Positions 8,875 to 16,570 of a DNA stretch of 64,000 nt are shown piece by piece. Below the pieces are notes generated by a model. It was not told where the DNA came from. It saw only the letters and a list, made by a program, of their open reading frames with translations, and did no database searches. The DNA is from Clostridia bacterium (lineage in GTDB: Bacteria; Bacillota; Clostridia; UMGS1810), in the NCBI GenBank assembly GCA_017481205.1, contig JAFUPN010000002.1:1-64000 (forward strand), written 5' to 3'. Both the position numbers and the translations under genes were made by a program. Positions within the stretch are counted from its first letter, which is position 1. Each line of letters starts with the position of its first letter.

Positions 8875-9845
8875 TTGTCATCCTCTTTGTTGCCGGTGAG
8901 CACTGCGTTAAGAGCGGCTATGGCAACCTCTATCTGGCTTTCGTCAGGCTCTCTTGTGGTGAGCTTCTGGAGAAAAAGACCTGGCTTGGTGAGAAATTTT
9001 ACAATTCTGTTTTTGCTTTTGCCGGCAAACTTGAGTATCTCATAGGACACTCCTGCCACAACAGGCAAAAGAAGAAGTCTGTATACAATTCTCAGACCGA
9101 AATGTGTGTTTGCCCAGGGCAGACATGCATAAAAGATAATGGAGATTATCATTACTATAAGTAAAAAGCTTGTGCCGCATCTGGGATGGAGCCTGGAGCA
9201 TTTTGCCGCATTTTCGGGTGTGAGCTCCATGCCGCTTTCGTAGCAGGCAATGCTCTTGTGCTCTGCGCCGTGGTATTCAAACACTCGCTGTATATCCTTC
9301 ATACGGGATATGAGCAGGATGTATATCATAAATATAATCATCTTAACTGCGCCTTCAACAGTGTTGAGAATAACTGTGTTTGTGATAAACTTACCCACAA
9401 GACTTGATATAAAGTGGGGCAGCATCATAAATAATCCTACGCTGAACACAAGTGCAATTATTACCGAGAGATATATGGTTATATCTTTGATTTTGTCGCC
9501 GAGCTTTTCGTCCAGCCATTTTTCAAATTTTGAGGGCTCGTAGGAGTCGTCCTCCAGGTCGTACTGGTCTGCTGAGAACATGAGGCATTTTGTGCCCGTC
9601 ACCAGGGATGCAAAGAAGTTTACAACTCCTCTGAGCACGGGGATTTTGTTAAGCCTGTGTTTGGTAACGGTCTCGCTTATGGGGCGCCTGTCTATAACTA
9701 TCTCGCCGCTTGATTTGCGCACTGCGGTTGCAATTTCCTTGGGGCCTCTCATCATAACACCCTCAAGCACCGCCTGACCGCCTATACTGGTCATATGACA
9801 TTCTTTATTTTCAGCCGAAGCACAAGTGTTTTTTTCTTTATTCAT
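8868..9845 (-). CDS. yqhQ: DUF1385 membrane protein, YqhQ-like
   Basis: Conserved Firmicute membrane protein of unknown biochemical function. The 325-residue product starts with a soluble segment carrying the family signature SIGGQAVLEGVMMRGP. Several hydrophobic helices follow (about residues 105-130, 140-165 and 205-250) around a conserved EYHGAEHKSIACYE motif and HPRCGTSFLL. An AAGGAAGGTG ribosome site precedes ATG 9845 and a strong promoter lies at 9890-9918. It overlaps prmC, an arrangement repeated in many Clostridia. I cannot assign a function beyond the family. Confidence 0.88.
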   Translation of the reverse strand: MNKEKNTCASAENKECHMTSIGGQAVLEGVMMRGPKEIATAVRKSSGEIVIDRRPISETVTKHRLNKIPVLRGVVNFFASLVTGTKCLMFSADQYDLEDDSYEPSKFEKWLDEKLGDKIKDITIYLSVIIALVFSVGLFMMLPHFISSLVGKFITNTVILNTVEGAVKMIIFMIYILLISRMKDIQRVFEYHGAEHKSIACYESGMELTPENAAKCSRLHPRCGTSFLLIVMIISIIFYACLPWANTHFGLRIVYRLLLLPVVAGVSYEILKFAGKSKNRIVKFLTKPGLFLQKLTTREPDESQIEVAIAALNAVLTGNKEDDKW

Positions 9846-9889
9846 AGGTATACACCTTCCTTTGTTTACATCAATCTCTTCCAGCTAAC

Positions 9890-9918
9890 ATTATACTATG
9901 TTTTTGCTCAATAGTCAA
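9890..9918 (-). promoter_or_regulatory. Sigma-A promoter for yqhQ-prmC
   Basis: Read on the minus strand: TTGACT (9918-9913), 17-bp spacer, TATAAT (9895-9890), 45 nt upstream of the yqhQ start. Confidence 0.85.
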
Positions 9919-9990
9919 CTGTTTCCCGCAACAATGAGGCTTCCATTCACAATTTATTCATTATTTATTCATTTTTTTCGACAAAAACTA

Positions 9991-10018
9991 TTGACATTTG
10001 CGTAAAAACATGTATAAT
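9991..10018 (+). promoter_or_regulatory. Sigma-A promoter for the glycine riboswitch leader
   Basis: TTGACA (9991-9996), 16-bp spacer, TATAAT (10013-10018). Transcription would begin near 10025, just before the riboswitch, giving a leader of about 270 nt. Confidence 0.9.
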
Positions 10019-10063
10019 AGATTTATTAGTCCGTTGAAGCTTTTGGAATTTGATAGAAACCGA

Positions 10064-10162
10064 AAGCGGAGGACACTCCGGAGAATCTCATTTTATGGGT
10101 GCCGAAGGTGCAAGGTGCTTTGTAAGCACTGAATCTCTCAGGCAAAAGGACGGAGCAGACTT
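10064..10162 (+). ncRNA. Glycine riboswitch aptamer (singlet, with likely ghost-aptamer stem)
   Basis: The region contains the glycine aptamer core in order: a GGAGAATCTC-type P1/P2 strand, GTGCCGAAGGTGCAA, a variable P3b hairpin, then CTCTCAGGCAAAAGGACGGAGC. Only one full aptamer is visible. The small hairpin CGGAG/CTCCG at 10066-10079 in front resembles the ghost-aptamer stem known from singlet glycine riboswitches. A terminator follows at 10207 and the regulated gene is an alanine/glycine symporter. In the family, transporter genes are usually switched off by glycine, which I infer here. Confidence 0.9.
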
Positions 10163-10206
10163 CATGAATTGTATGTCATTTTAAATACGTCTGCATGTCT
10201 ATCCGG

Positions 10207-10241
10207 AGCCGCTGAGTTTTCAGCGGCTGTTGTATTTTCCG
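10207..10241 (+). terminator. Terminator of the glycine riboswitch expression platform
   Basis: Stem AGCCGCTGA (10207-10215) with TCAGCGGCT (10220-10228), 4-nt loop, followed by a U-rich tail (GTTGTATTTT). An upstream pairing GCAGAC (10157-10162) with GTCTGC (10189-10194) may be the competing element that starts in the aptamer 3' strand. Confidence 0.75.
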
Positions 10242-10294
10242 AATAAAACTTCTGCAGTTATCCGGAAAAATAAAATTTTAGGAGGTATTTTAAA

Positions 10295-11719
10295 ATGCAG
10301 GAAACAATTCTCAGCCTTGTTCAGAAGGCAAACGGTATTCTGGCGGATTATATCCTTATAATCCTTCTGGTTGGTACCGGTCTTTGGTTCACTATCAAAA
10401 CAAGATTCGTTCAGGTGCGCTGCTTCAAGGAAGGTATGAAGGCGGTATTCGGCAACTTCAGTCTCCGCGGCGGCAGGCAGGAGGGCGGCTTAAGCTCGTT
10501 CCAAGCCTTAGCAACAGCTATTGCAGCTCAGGTTGGTACAGGTAACATAGTAGGTGCTTCCGGTGCAATTCTCATCGGAGGTCCAGGTGCTATCTTCTGG
10601 ATGTGGATTATCGCATTCCTGGGTATGGCTACTATCTATGCCGAGGCAACTCTTGCTCAGGAAACAAGAATTATCGACAAAGATGGTGAGGTTCACGGCG
10701 GTCCTGTTTATTATATGAAAAAAGCATTCCCCAACGGCTTTGGTACATTTCTCTCAGTATTCTTTGCAATAGCTACCACATTGGCACTCGGTTTCATGGG
10801 CTCCATGGTACAGTCAAACTCCATTGCAGAATCATGTAACACAGCATTTGGTATCGAAGGTTGGATTGTTGGTCTTATCATCGCGGTTATTGCAGCATTT
10901 ATCTTCCTCGGCGGTATTCAGAGAATTGCTTCTGTTACAGAAAAGATGGTTCCCTTTATGGCAGGTATCTTCCTCCTTGGCGGACTCATTGTTCTCATCA
11001 TCCGTATCAAGTATATCCCCGAGACAATCGGCATGATATTCAGGTATGCATTCACACCCAATGCTCTTATTGCTGGCGGTATCGGTTATGCTCTTAAGAC
11101 AGCAATCAGCCAGGGTGCAAAGAGAGGTCTCTTCTCCAACGAAGCAGGTATGGGTTCAACTCCCCATGCTCACGCTATGGCAAAGGTTGCAAAGCCCCAC
11201 GACCAGGGTGTTGTTGCTATGATAGGTGTGTTTATTGATACATTCGTTGTACTCACCATGACAGCTCTTGTTGTTATCTCCTGTCTCTATGCAGGCGACG
11301 GTGTGCTCAATGCATCTCTCGTATCTCCCGAAGCATACAGCGCTGCTACATCCGGTGTTGAGGCTCTGGTAAGCAAGACAAATGCAATGCAGATGGCTGT
11401 TACAAGTGCATTCCCCGAGTCATTCGGAAACTTTGGTAACATATTTGTTGCTGTATGTCTGCTCTTCTTTGCATATTCAACCATCATCGGCTGGAACTTC
11501 TTTGGTAAGATTAACGTGCAGTACCTTACCAAAAACAGCAAGGCTGCTACAGTTATCTACTCTGTAATTGCGATTGCATTTATCTTTATGGGCTCACTGC
11601 TTTCAAACGACCTAGTATGGGAGCTCACAGACTTCTTCAACTACCTGATGGTGCTTCCTAACGTTATCGCTCTGATAGCTCTGTGGAAGATTGTTGCTAA
11701 GAATGCCAACAATAAATAA
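10295..11719 (+). CDS. agcS: Alanine/glycine:cation (Na+) symporter, AGCS family
   Basis: Sodium-coupled uptake of glycine and/or alanine across the membrane. The 474-residue protein has the AGCS signatures: TRFVQVRCFKEGMK near 34-48, SSFQALATAIAAQVGTGNI near 68-86, FWMWIIAFLGMATIYAEATLAQ, GGPVYYMKK, LFSNEAGMGSTPHAHA and FAYSTIIGWNFFG. About ten hydrophobic helices are visible. AGGAGG lies upstream of ATG 10295. The glycine riboswitch in its leader supports glycine as a physiological substrate. A terminator follows, so it is monocistronic. Confidence 0.95.
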   Translation: MQETILSLVQKANGILADYILIILLVGTGLWFTIKTRFVQVRCFKEGMKAVFGNFSLRGGRQEGGLSSFQALATAIAAQVGTGNIVGASGAILIGGPGAIFWMWIIAFLGMATIYAEATLAQETRIIDKDGEVHGGPVYYMKKAFPNGFGTFLSVFFAIATTLALGFMGSMVQSNSIAESCNTAFGIEGWIVGLIIAVIAAFIFLGGIQRIASVTEKMVPFMAGIFLLGGLIVLIIRIKYIPETIGMIFRYAFTPNALIAGGIGYALKTAISQGAKRGLFSNEAGMGSTPHAHAMAKVAKPHDQGVVAMIGVFIDTFVVLTMTALVVISCLYAGDGVLNASLVSPEAYSAATSGVEALVSKTNAMQMAVTSAFPESFGNFGNIFVAVCLLFFAYSTIIGWNFFGKINVQYLTKNSKAATVIYSVIAIAFIFMGSLLSNDLVWELTDFFNYLMVLPNVIALIALWKIVAKNANNK

Positions 11720-11733
11720 TAATTGAATTATAT

Positions 11734-11771
11734 AAAAAGCTTTCTCAATTAAATTTGGGAGAGCTTTTTTA
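11734..11771 (+). terminator. Intrinsic terminator after agcS
   Basis: AAAAAGCTTTCTC on the left pairs with GGGAGAGCTTTTTT on the right across a short A/T loop, followed by T residues. It lies 15 nt after the agcS stop. Confidence 0.8.
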
Positions 11772-11834
11772 TGAAATATTGTATTTCTGGTTGCTAAGGC
11801 TATATAACGAAATAAATATAACAGGAGGCAGATT

Positions 11835-12692
11835 ATGTCAGTTACCATTAAATCAGATAAGCTCACTGCGGTAATCAGCTCTATGGGTGCTGAGCTGCGA
11901 AGTGTTAAGGATAACAGCGGAAATGAATTTATGTGGGAGGGCAATCCCGCATACTGGGAGGGTGTTTCGCCTGTTTTGTTCCCCATATGCAGCGGTCTTA
12001 AGGGAAATAAATATAAATATATGGGTAAAGAATATACTCTCGGTAAGCATGGCTTTGCTCAGCACAGCAAATTTGAGATAGAGTCTCACAGCGACAGCCG
12101 TGCGGTGCTTCTGCTTAAATCCACACCTGAGACAAAAGAGGTATATCCCTTTGATTTTGAATTTCGGGTTGTTTTTGAGCTTGCAGGAAATGTGCTGAAA
12201 ACAGACTATTGCATAAAAAACCTTGGCGGTAGCACCATGTATTTTGAAGTGGGCGCACATGAGGGCTATGCAACACCTGAGGGCATTGAGGAATATGATA
12301 TAGTTTTTGACACACCTCAGACTCTTGATACATATATTCTTGACGGAGACGTGCTTTCCTATAACAGTGCCAATGTAATCACTGATTCAAAGGTTCTGCC
12401 TCTTAAGGAGGATTGGTTCAGGGTTGACGCTCTTATATTTCCTGGGATAAAGGCAAGAGCCGCAACCTTGGTGCACAGAAACGGTACCCGTAAAATAAGG
12501 GTTGATTTCAGCTCATTTGAGAATATGCTGGTATGGCATGTATGCGGTGGAAAATATATTTGCATTGAGCCCTGGAACGGTATTACAGACAGACCTGACT
12601 GTACCGGAAATATAGAGGACAAATATTCCATGAGGCATCTGGCTCCCGGAGCGGAATATGAGGCACATCATTCTATTGAATTTAATCTATAG
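11835..12692 (+). CDS. Aldose 1-epimerase family protein (LacX-like)
   Basis: A galactose mutarotase-fold protein expected to interconvert sugar anomers or bind hexoses. The 285-residue sequence starts ELRSVKDNSGNEFMWEGNPAYWEGVSP in broken form, typical of the LacX/YihR branch, then has GLKGNKYKYMGKEYTLGKHGF, a FEVGAHEGYATPEG segment with the likely catalytic histidine, and CIEPWNGITD near the C-terminus with the likely catalytic glutamate. GGAGGCAG precedes ATG 11835. It is bounded by terminators on both sides, so it is expressed alone. Physiological sugar unknown. Confidence 0.85.
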   Translation: MSVTIKSDKLTAVISSMGAELRSVKDNSGNEFMWEGNPAYWEGVSPVLFPICSGLKGNKYKYMGKEYTLGKHGFAQHSKFEIESHSDSRAVLLLKSTPETKEVYPFDFEFRVVFELAGNVLKTDYCIKNLGGSTMYFEVGAHEGYATPEGIEEYDIVFDTPQTLDTYILDGDVLSYNSANVITDSKVLPLKEDWFRVDALIFPGIKARAATLVHRNGTRKIRVDFSSFENMLVWHVCGGKYICIEPWNGITDRPDCTGNIEDKYSMRHLAPGAEYEAHHSIEFNL

Positions 12693-12698
12693 TCAGTT

Positions 12699-12743
12699 AA
12701 TAAATGCACATGACGTTTACCTGTCTGTGCATTTATTTTTTTA
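12699..12743 (+). terminator. Intrinsic terminator after the aldose epimerase
   Basis: AATAAATGCACA (12699-12710) pairs with TGTGCATTTATT (12726-12737) and is followed by a T run. Confidence 0.85.
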
Positions 12744-12753
12744 AAAATTACTA

Positions 12754-12794
12754 TTGACAAATCAACATAAGTGTGTTATAACTGTATTAACACA
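12754..12794 (+). promoter_or_regulatory. Promoter with candidate YtrA operator
   Basis: TTGACA (12754-12759), 17-bp spacer, TATAAC (12777-12782). A perfect inverted repeat, TGTGTTA (12772-12778) and TAACACA (12788-12794) with 9 nt between, covers the -10 box. GntR/YtrA repressors commonly autoregulate through such sites, so binding by the product of the next gene is inferred. Confidence 0.75.
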
Positions 12795-12857
12795 GATAAT
12801 ACAGTTGCGATTCCGGAAGCGTGCTGTATTATAAAATTATATAACGGAGGTGTTGTC

Positions 12858-13235
12858 ATGATAAGCTTGGACTACAAGGACGGCAGGTCGCTGCATGAGC
12901 AGATTGAGAGCGGTCTCAAGGAGCTTATGGTAAGCGGTATATTGGCTTCAGACGAGCAGTTGCCTTCTGTGCGGGAGCTGGCGGTGAGTCTCACTGTCAA
13001 TCCCAATACTGTTCAGCGGGCATACAAGCAGCTTGAGGCAGACGGCTTTATATACAGCGTCAAGGGCAAGGGCAGCTTTGTTGCATCCGTAGCCTCGGCA
13101 AGGGATGCCGCCCATACAGAAGAGCTGTATGCAAGCCTGACTTCAATAGTCAAGGAGCTGATGTATCTGGGCGAAGAAAAAACAACTGTCGAAAACATAA
13201 TAACTAATGTATTCAGCGAGAAGGAGGGAATGTGA
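12858..13235 (+). CDS. GntR family transcriptional regulator, YtrA subfamily
   Basis: Small DNA-binding regulator, 125 residues: an N-terminal winged HTH (SLHEQIESGLKELMVSG ... LPSVRELAVSLTVNPNTVQRAYKQLE ... GFIYSVKGKGSFVA) plus a short helical dimerisation tail typical of the YtrA group, with no large effector domain. ATG 12858 has GGAGG 7 nt upstream; longer in-frame versions overlap the promoter and are rejected. The family pattern is a cotranscribed regulator-ATPase-permease set induced by cell-envelope antibiotics; the next two genes fit this. The inverted repeat at 12772-12794 is its likely target. Confidence 0.88.
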   Translation: MISLDYKDGRSLHEQIESGLKELMVSGILASDEQLPSVRELAVSLTVNPNTVQRAYKQLEADGFIYSVKGKGSFVASVASARDAAHTEELYASLTSIVKELMYLGEEKTTVENIITNVFSEKEGM

Positions 13236-14134
13236 TGATAAGAGTTTCTGGAGTCACAAAGCATTTTGATAAATTCAGGGTGCTTGACGAAATGAATATA
13301 AATGTGCCCAAGGGCACGATATACGGGTTGATTGGACCAAACGGTGCAGGAAAGACCACTGTTATAAATCATATAACAGGCATGCTTAAGCCCGAGTGCG
13401 GCACTATAGCTATAGCCGGCGAGCCTGTGTTTGAAAACGAAAAGGTAAAGCAGCGTGTACTTAGCATTGCCGATGATTGGTTTTATTTCAGCACTGCTAC
13501 AATCAGGGAGATGGCAAAATTTTATGAAAGCATATACAAGGGCTTCAGCCGTGAGAGATATGAGGCAATCAAAGGTATTTTCGATATAGACGAAAAGCGT
13601 CAGATACGCAAGCTGTCAAAGGGTATGAAAAAACAGGTTGCCTTCTGGCTCAGTCTGTCTGCAATGCCCGATGTGCTCATACTTGATGAGCCACTGGACG
13701 GGCTTGACCCGGTAATGCGCAAGCAGGTGCTTAACCTGGTTATTGCCGATGTGGCAGACAGAGAGATGACCGTGCTTGTATCCTCTCACAATCTCCGTGA
13801 GCTGGAGGATATATGCGACTGGGTAGGCATTATACATAAGGGCAGGATGATTATAGAAAAACCCCTTGATGACCTTAAGGGAAGCGTGCAGAAATATCAG
13901 CTGGTTATGGATGAGGAATTTGCAAAGGAGCTTGAAGAGGATGAGGATATACTCCATATTTCCAAAACCGGTTCGGTATACAGTATAATAGTAAGAGGCA
14001 CTGCTGCAGAGACAGAGCCGAGAATGAAAAAACTGTCATCGGTTCTCTGTGAGCGTATAAGCCTCACCTTAGAAGAGGTTTTCATTTATGAGTTAGGAGG
14101 TCTGGGATATGATTTCAAGAGCATCATTGTTTAA
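13235..14134 (+). CDS. ABC transporter ATP-binding protein
   Basis: Energises the exporter encoded with the next gene. The ~299-residue protein has Walker A GPNGAGKTT near residue 38, a signature KLSKGMKKQVAFWLSLS, Walker B VLILDEPLDGLD, and an H-loop VSSHNLRELE. The degenerate signature is typical of YtrB/BcrA-type ATPases. I use ATG 13235, which overlaps the regulator's stop and lies 7 nt from AAGGAGG; a GTG at 13232 is an alternative. The C-terminus overlaps the permease start by 26 nt. A role in antibiotic or peptide response is inferred from the YtrA-type regulator. Confidence 0.9.
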   Translation: MIRVSGVTKHFDKFRVLDEMNINVPKGTIYGLIGPNGAGKTTVINHITGMLKPECGTIAIAGEPVFENEKVKQRVLSIADDWFYFSTATIREMAKFYESIYKGFSRERYEAIKGIFDIDEKRQIRKLSKGMKKQVAFWLSLSAMPDVLILDEPLDGLDPVMRKQVLNLVIADVADREMTVLVSSHNLRELEDICDWVGIIHKGRMIIEKPLDDLKGSVQKYQLVMDEEFAKELEEDEDILHISKTGSVYSIIVRGTAAETEPRMKKLSSVLCERISLTLEEVFIYELGGLGYDFKSIIV

Positions 14135-16166
14135 TAAAGGTATATACAAGTCAACTGTCAGGCGCAATATATGGGGCTCGGTGCTGTATTTTATACTGCT
14201 GTTTCTCATGACATCAATGCCGCTTATATCCGATCTTGACACACCCACAAGCTATCTGTTTCAGGCAGGGAGACCGGCAGTGTACAGAAGTTCCTTTATG
14301 CAGTCTGTTATCGTAGTGGCAATCATTGTGCCCACTGTTGTGGCAATGCTGGTATACAGATTTATTCATTCCAAAAAGACATCTGTGTTTATGCACAGCC
14401 TCCCTGTCAGCAGGACTGCCAATTATATATCCACATTGGCGGCGGCATTTACACTCATGGCAGCTCCCGTAGTTGTAAACGGTATAGTTCTGGCAGTGCT
14501 TTCTCTGGCAGCATATTCAAACAATTACAGTATTGTCAATTGTCTGGTATGGGTTGGCATGAATCTGATGTGCCAGTTTGTTATGTTCTCTCTGGCAACC
14601 TTTTCGGCAATGATTACCGGCAATACCTTTGCCACACCGGTGCTTAATATATTGCTTCACGTATTTCCCATAACTGTTGTATCGTGCTTATCCGTTGTGT
14701 CCCAGAACTTCCTTTTCGGATATTCCACAGACAATTCGGTTATAAATGCCGTTGCAGAGGCAAATCCGGCAATGTGGATTGGCTCACTGGCGACAAGACT
14801 TGGAGGTACGGGAGCAGCAGCGGCCGCCTCCAGAGCAAAGCTTATATCAAAAATACCGTGGTATATAGTCGGTTCAGTGGTGCTGTATGTATGCTCATGG
14901 CTGCTTTATAAAAAACGCGGTATGGAGACCGCTGAGGATGTCGCGGCATTCAAGGTGCTCAATCCTGTATTCAGATATTCGGTAACTGCCGTCGGCACAC
15001 TGGCGGTATATGCTGTATTCAACACCTTTTTCTATGAAAATATGGCAGTGTTCTGGACGATACTTATTATTCTCAGTGCAGTTATATATTTCGCCGGCGA
15101 AATGCTCCTGAAAAAATCTCTCAGAGTATGGAAGGCATATAAGGGATATCTCGGCTTCGGCGTTGTTTTTGCGGCGGTACTTTGTGTATTTGCTTTTACA
15201 AGCTTTTTTGGCTACGAAACCAATGTGCCCAAAGCCGATGAGGTTGAAAAGGTGGCTCTGTACAGCTACTATTACAACGAAGAGCCGCCGTATGTGGATA
15301 ATCCGGAAATTATAGAGTATATTGTTAATACCCACGGCAAACTTGTGTCCGAGGAAAACATAACTGCCTTTGACCGGCAGGAGTATGATACCAGAATTCA
15401 TTTTAACTATAAATTAAAAAACGGAAAAACTCTTTCCAGAGCATACAAGGTAAAAAACGATGTTAACTACAAGGCTATGACTGACCTGTACAGATATGAC
15501 GAATATGTAAGGGCAAATGAAGGCATATTCAGAGAAGAGGAGCTCAACAGAATTTCATTGCATAATGCCGATATCGAAATTACCGATAAGGCAAAGGCAA
15601 AGGAGCTGTTAGCCTGCATTCAAAAGGATATGCTTGAGCTGGAATACAAGGAGATTAATGTAAATGTCAGCCATTGGGAGCTGTCTCTTGAAGCGGCTTA
15701 CGAGCTGCCGGAGAATGATGGCACTGAGGCAGCTGTTGCTGTTGAATATGCAGATACGTACTATGAGCGCTCTGCAAGGCTCACCTTTGAGCATGTGTCC
15801 GTCAATGCAAACTATACCAATACAATCAACTGGCTGAGAACCAACGGCTATGAGGATGCTTTACGGCTGACAATCAATGCACCTGTGCATATCGTGGATA
15901 TGAGTGATTATAACAGCGAAGAAATTACAGATAAAACCCTGACAGAATATGCTGCCGAGTCTTTGGATTACACAGAAATTTCCGACCCGGAGAAGCTGAA
16001 ACTGCTTAGCGATTTTGTTGTTGATACAAAGATGGTTAACGACGCAGAACGTACTTATGAATATATAATATACAAAGATGAGCTTAACGGCAACAATGAT
16101 ATTAATGTCATTACAAGAATGGATGAAGAAAATATTCAAAAGCTCATGGAAATAATAGGCGGATAA
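14109..16166 (+). CDS. ABC transporter permease with large extracytoplasmic domain
   Basis: Membrane partner of the preceding ATPase. The 685-residue protein has an N-terminal ABC-2-like block of about six helices (residues ~18-265: FILLFLMTSMPLI, VIVVAIIVPTVVAML, AAFTLMAAPVVVNGIVLAVL and others). Three further helices lie at about 290-370. A soluble C-terminal region of about 310 residues follows, rich in acidic and Tyr residues (KVALYSYYYNEEPPY onward). This matches the long permeases, DUF6449-like, often paired with YtrA regulators. AGGAGG at 14096 fits ATG 14109 inside the previous gene. The transported molecule is unknown. Confidence 0.85.
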   Translation: MISRASLFNKGIYKSTVRRNIWGSVLYFILLFLMTSMPLISDLDTPTSYLFQAGRPAVYRSSFMQSVIVVAIIVPTVVAMLVYRFIHSKKTSVFMHSLPVSRTANYISTLAAAFTLMAAPVVVNGIVLAVLSLAAYSNNYSIVNCLVWVGMNLMCQFVMFSLATFSAMITGNTFATPVLNILLHVFPITVVSCLSVVSQNFLFGYSTDNSVINAVAEANPAMWIGSLATRLGGTGAAAAASRAKLISKIPWYIVGSVVLYVCSWLLYKKRGMETAEDVAAFKVLNPVFRYSVTAVGTLAVYAVFNTFFYENMAVFWTILIILSAVIYFAGEMLLKKSLRVWKAYKGYLGFGVVFAAVLCVFAFTSFFGYETNVPKADEVEKVALYSYYYNEEPPYVDNPEIIEYIVNTHGKLVSEENITAFDRQEYDTRIHFNYKLKNGKTLSRAYKVKNDVNYKAMTDLYRYDEYVRANEGIFREEELNRISLHNADIEITDKAKAKELLACIQKDMLELEYKEINVNVSHWELSLEAAYELPENDGTEAAVAVEYADTYYERSARLTFEHVSVNANYTNTINWLRTNGYEDALRLTINAPVHIVDMSDYNSEEITDKTLTEYAAESLDYTEISDPEKLKLLSDFVVDTKMVNDAERTYEYIIYKDELNGNNDINVITRMDEENIQKLMEIIGG

Positions 16167-16184
16167 TAATTATCCCGTCATATC

Positions 16185-16440
16185 AAAGGGGATGTAAAAA
16201 AGATGCAGAATGAGCAAACTGAACTCAAATGAGGCAACCGCCTCATTTGAGGGTACCCGAAGCTGTATATAGATACAGCGAGAGGTGAAGTTTGCTTATA
16301 GCTTATAGGCTATGATAAATGAGAAATCTGCAAAAAATGCAGATTTCTACATAATTTTATTGGTTTGTTAGTCAATTTGCGTTATGACAAATCAGTATAC
16401 AAGCCTATAAGCGCTCTGCGCTTTATTTTACATCCCCTTT
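16185..16440 (+). repeat. Structured repeat element, copy 1 (256 bp)
   Basis: Bounded by a perfect 15-bp inverted repeat, AAAGGGGATGTAAAA (16185-16199) and TTTTACATCCCCTTT (16426-16440). The core at 16214-16295 forms P1 GCAAACT/AGTTTGC, P2 (12 bp, 16224-16235 with 16240-16251) and P3 CTGTAT/ATACAG (16263-16278), joined by the conserved strings ACCCGAAG and CGAGAGGTGAAG. Downstream are a 10-bp hairpin (16323-16347) and an 11-bp nested inverted repeat, GCTTATAGGCT (16301) with AGCCTATAAGC (16402). A second copy at 52580 keeps this architecture with different stem sequences. No protein is encoded. It fills the gap before clpE; I do not recognise it as a known family. Confidence 0.8.
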
Positions 16441-16489
16441 TATTTAATGACTTTTCTGTTAACATTTTATACGGTTTTAAATGTGAAGG

Positions 16490-16518
16490 TTGATTTTGGA
16501 TAATCTTTGTGGTATACT
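16490..16518 (+). promoter_or_regulatory. Promoter for clpE
   Basis: TTGATT (16490-16495), 17-bp spacer, TATACT (16513-16518), 53 nt before the clpE start. No CtsR or HrcA box was recognised nearby. Confidence 0.7.
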
Positions 16519-16570
16519 GTATCTTGGTGACCATTAGTAAAATGGATACACAGAAAGGAAGATAAGATTT

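Noticed and set aside
16185-16440. Structured element as a riboswitch for clpE
   Set aside because: A clear promoter for clpE lies downstream of the element (16490-16518), and other copies precede unrelated genes, so a dedicated clpE leader is unlikely.
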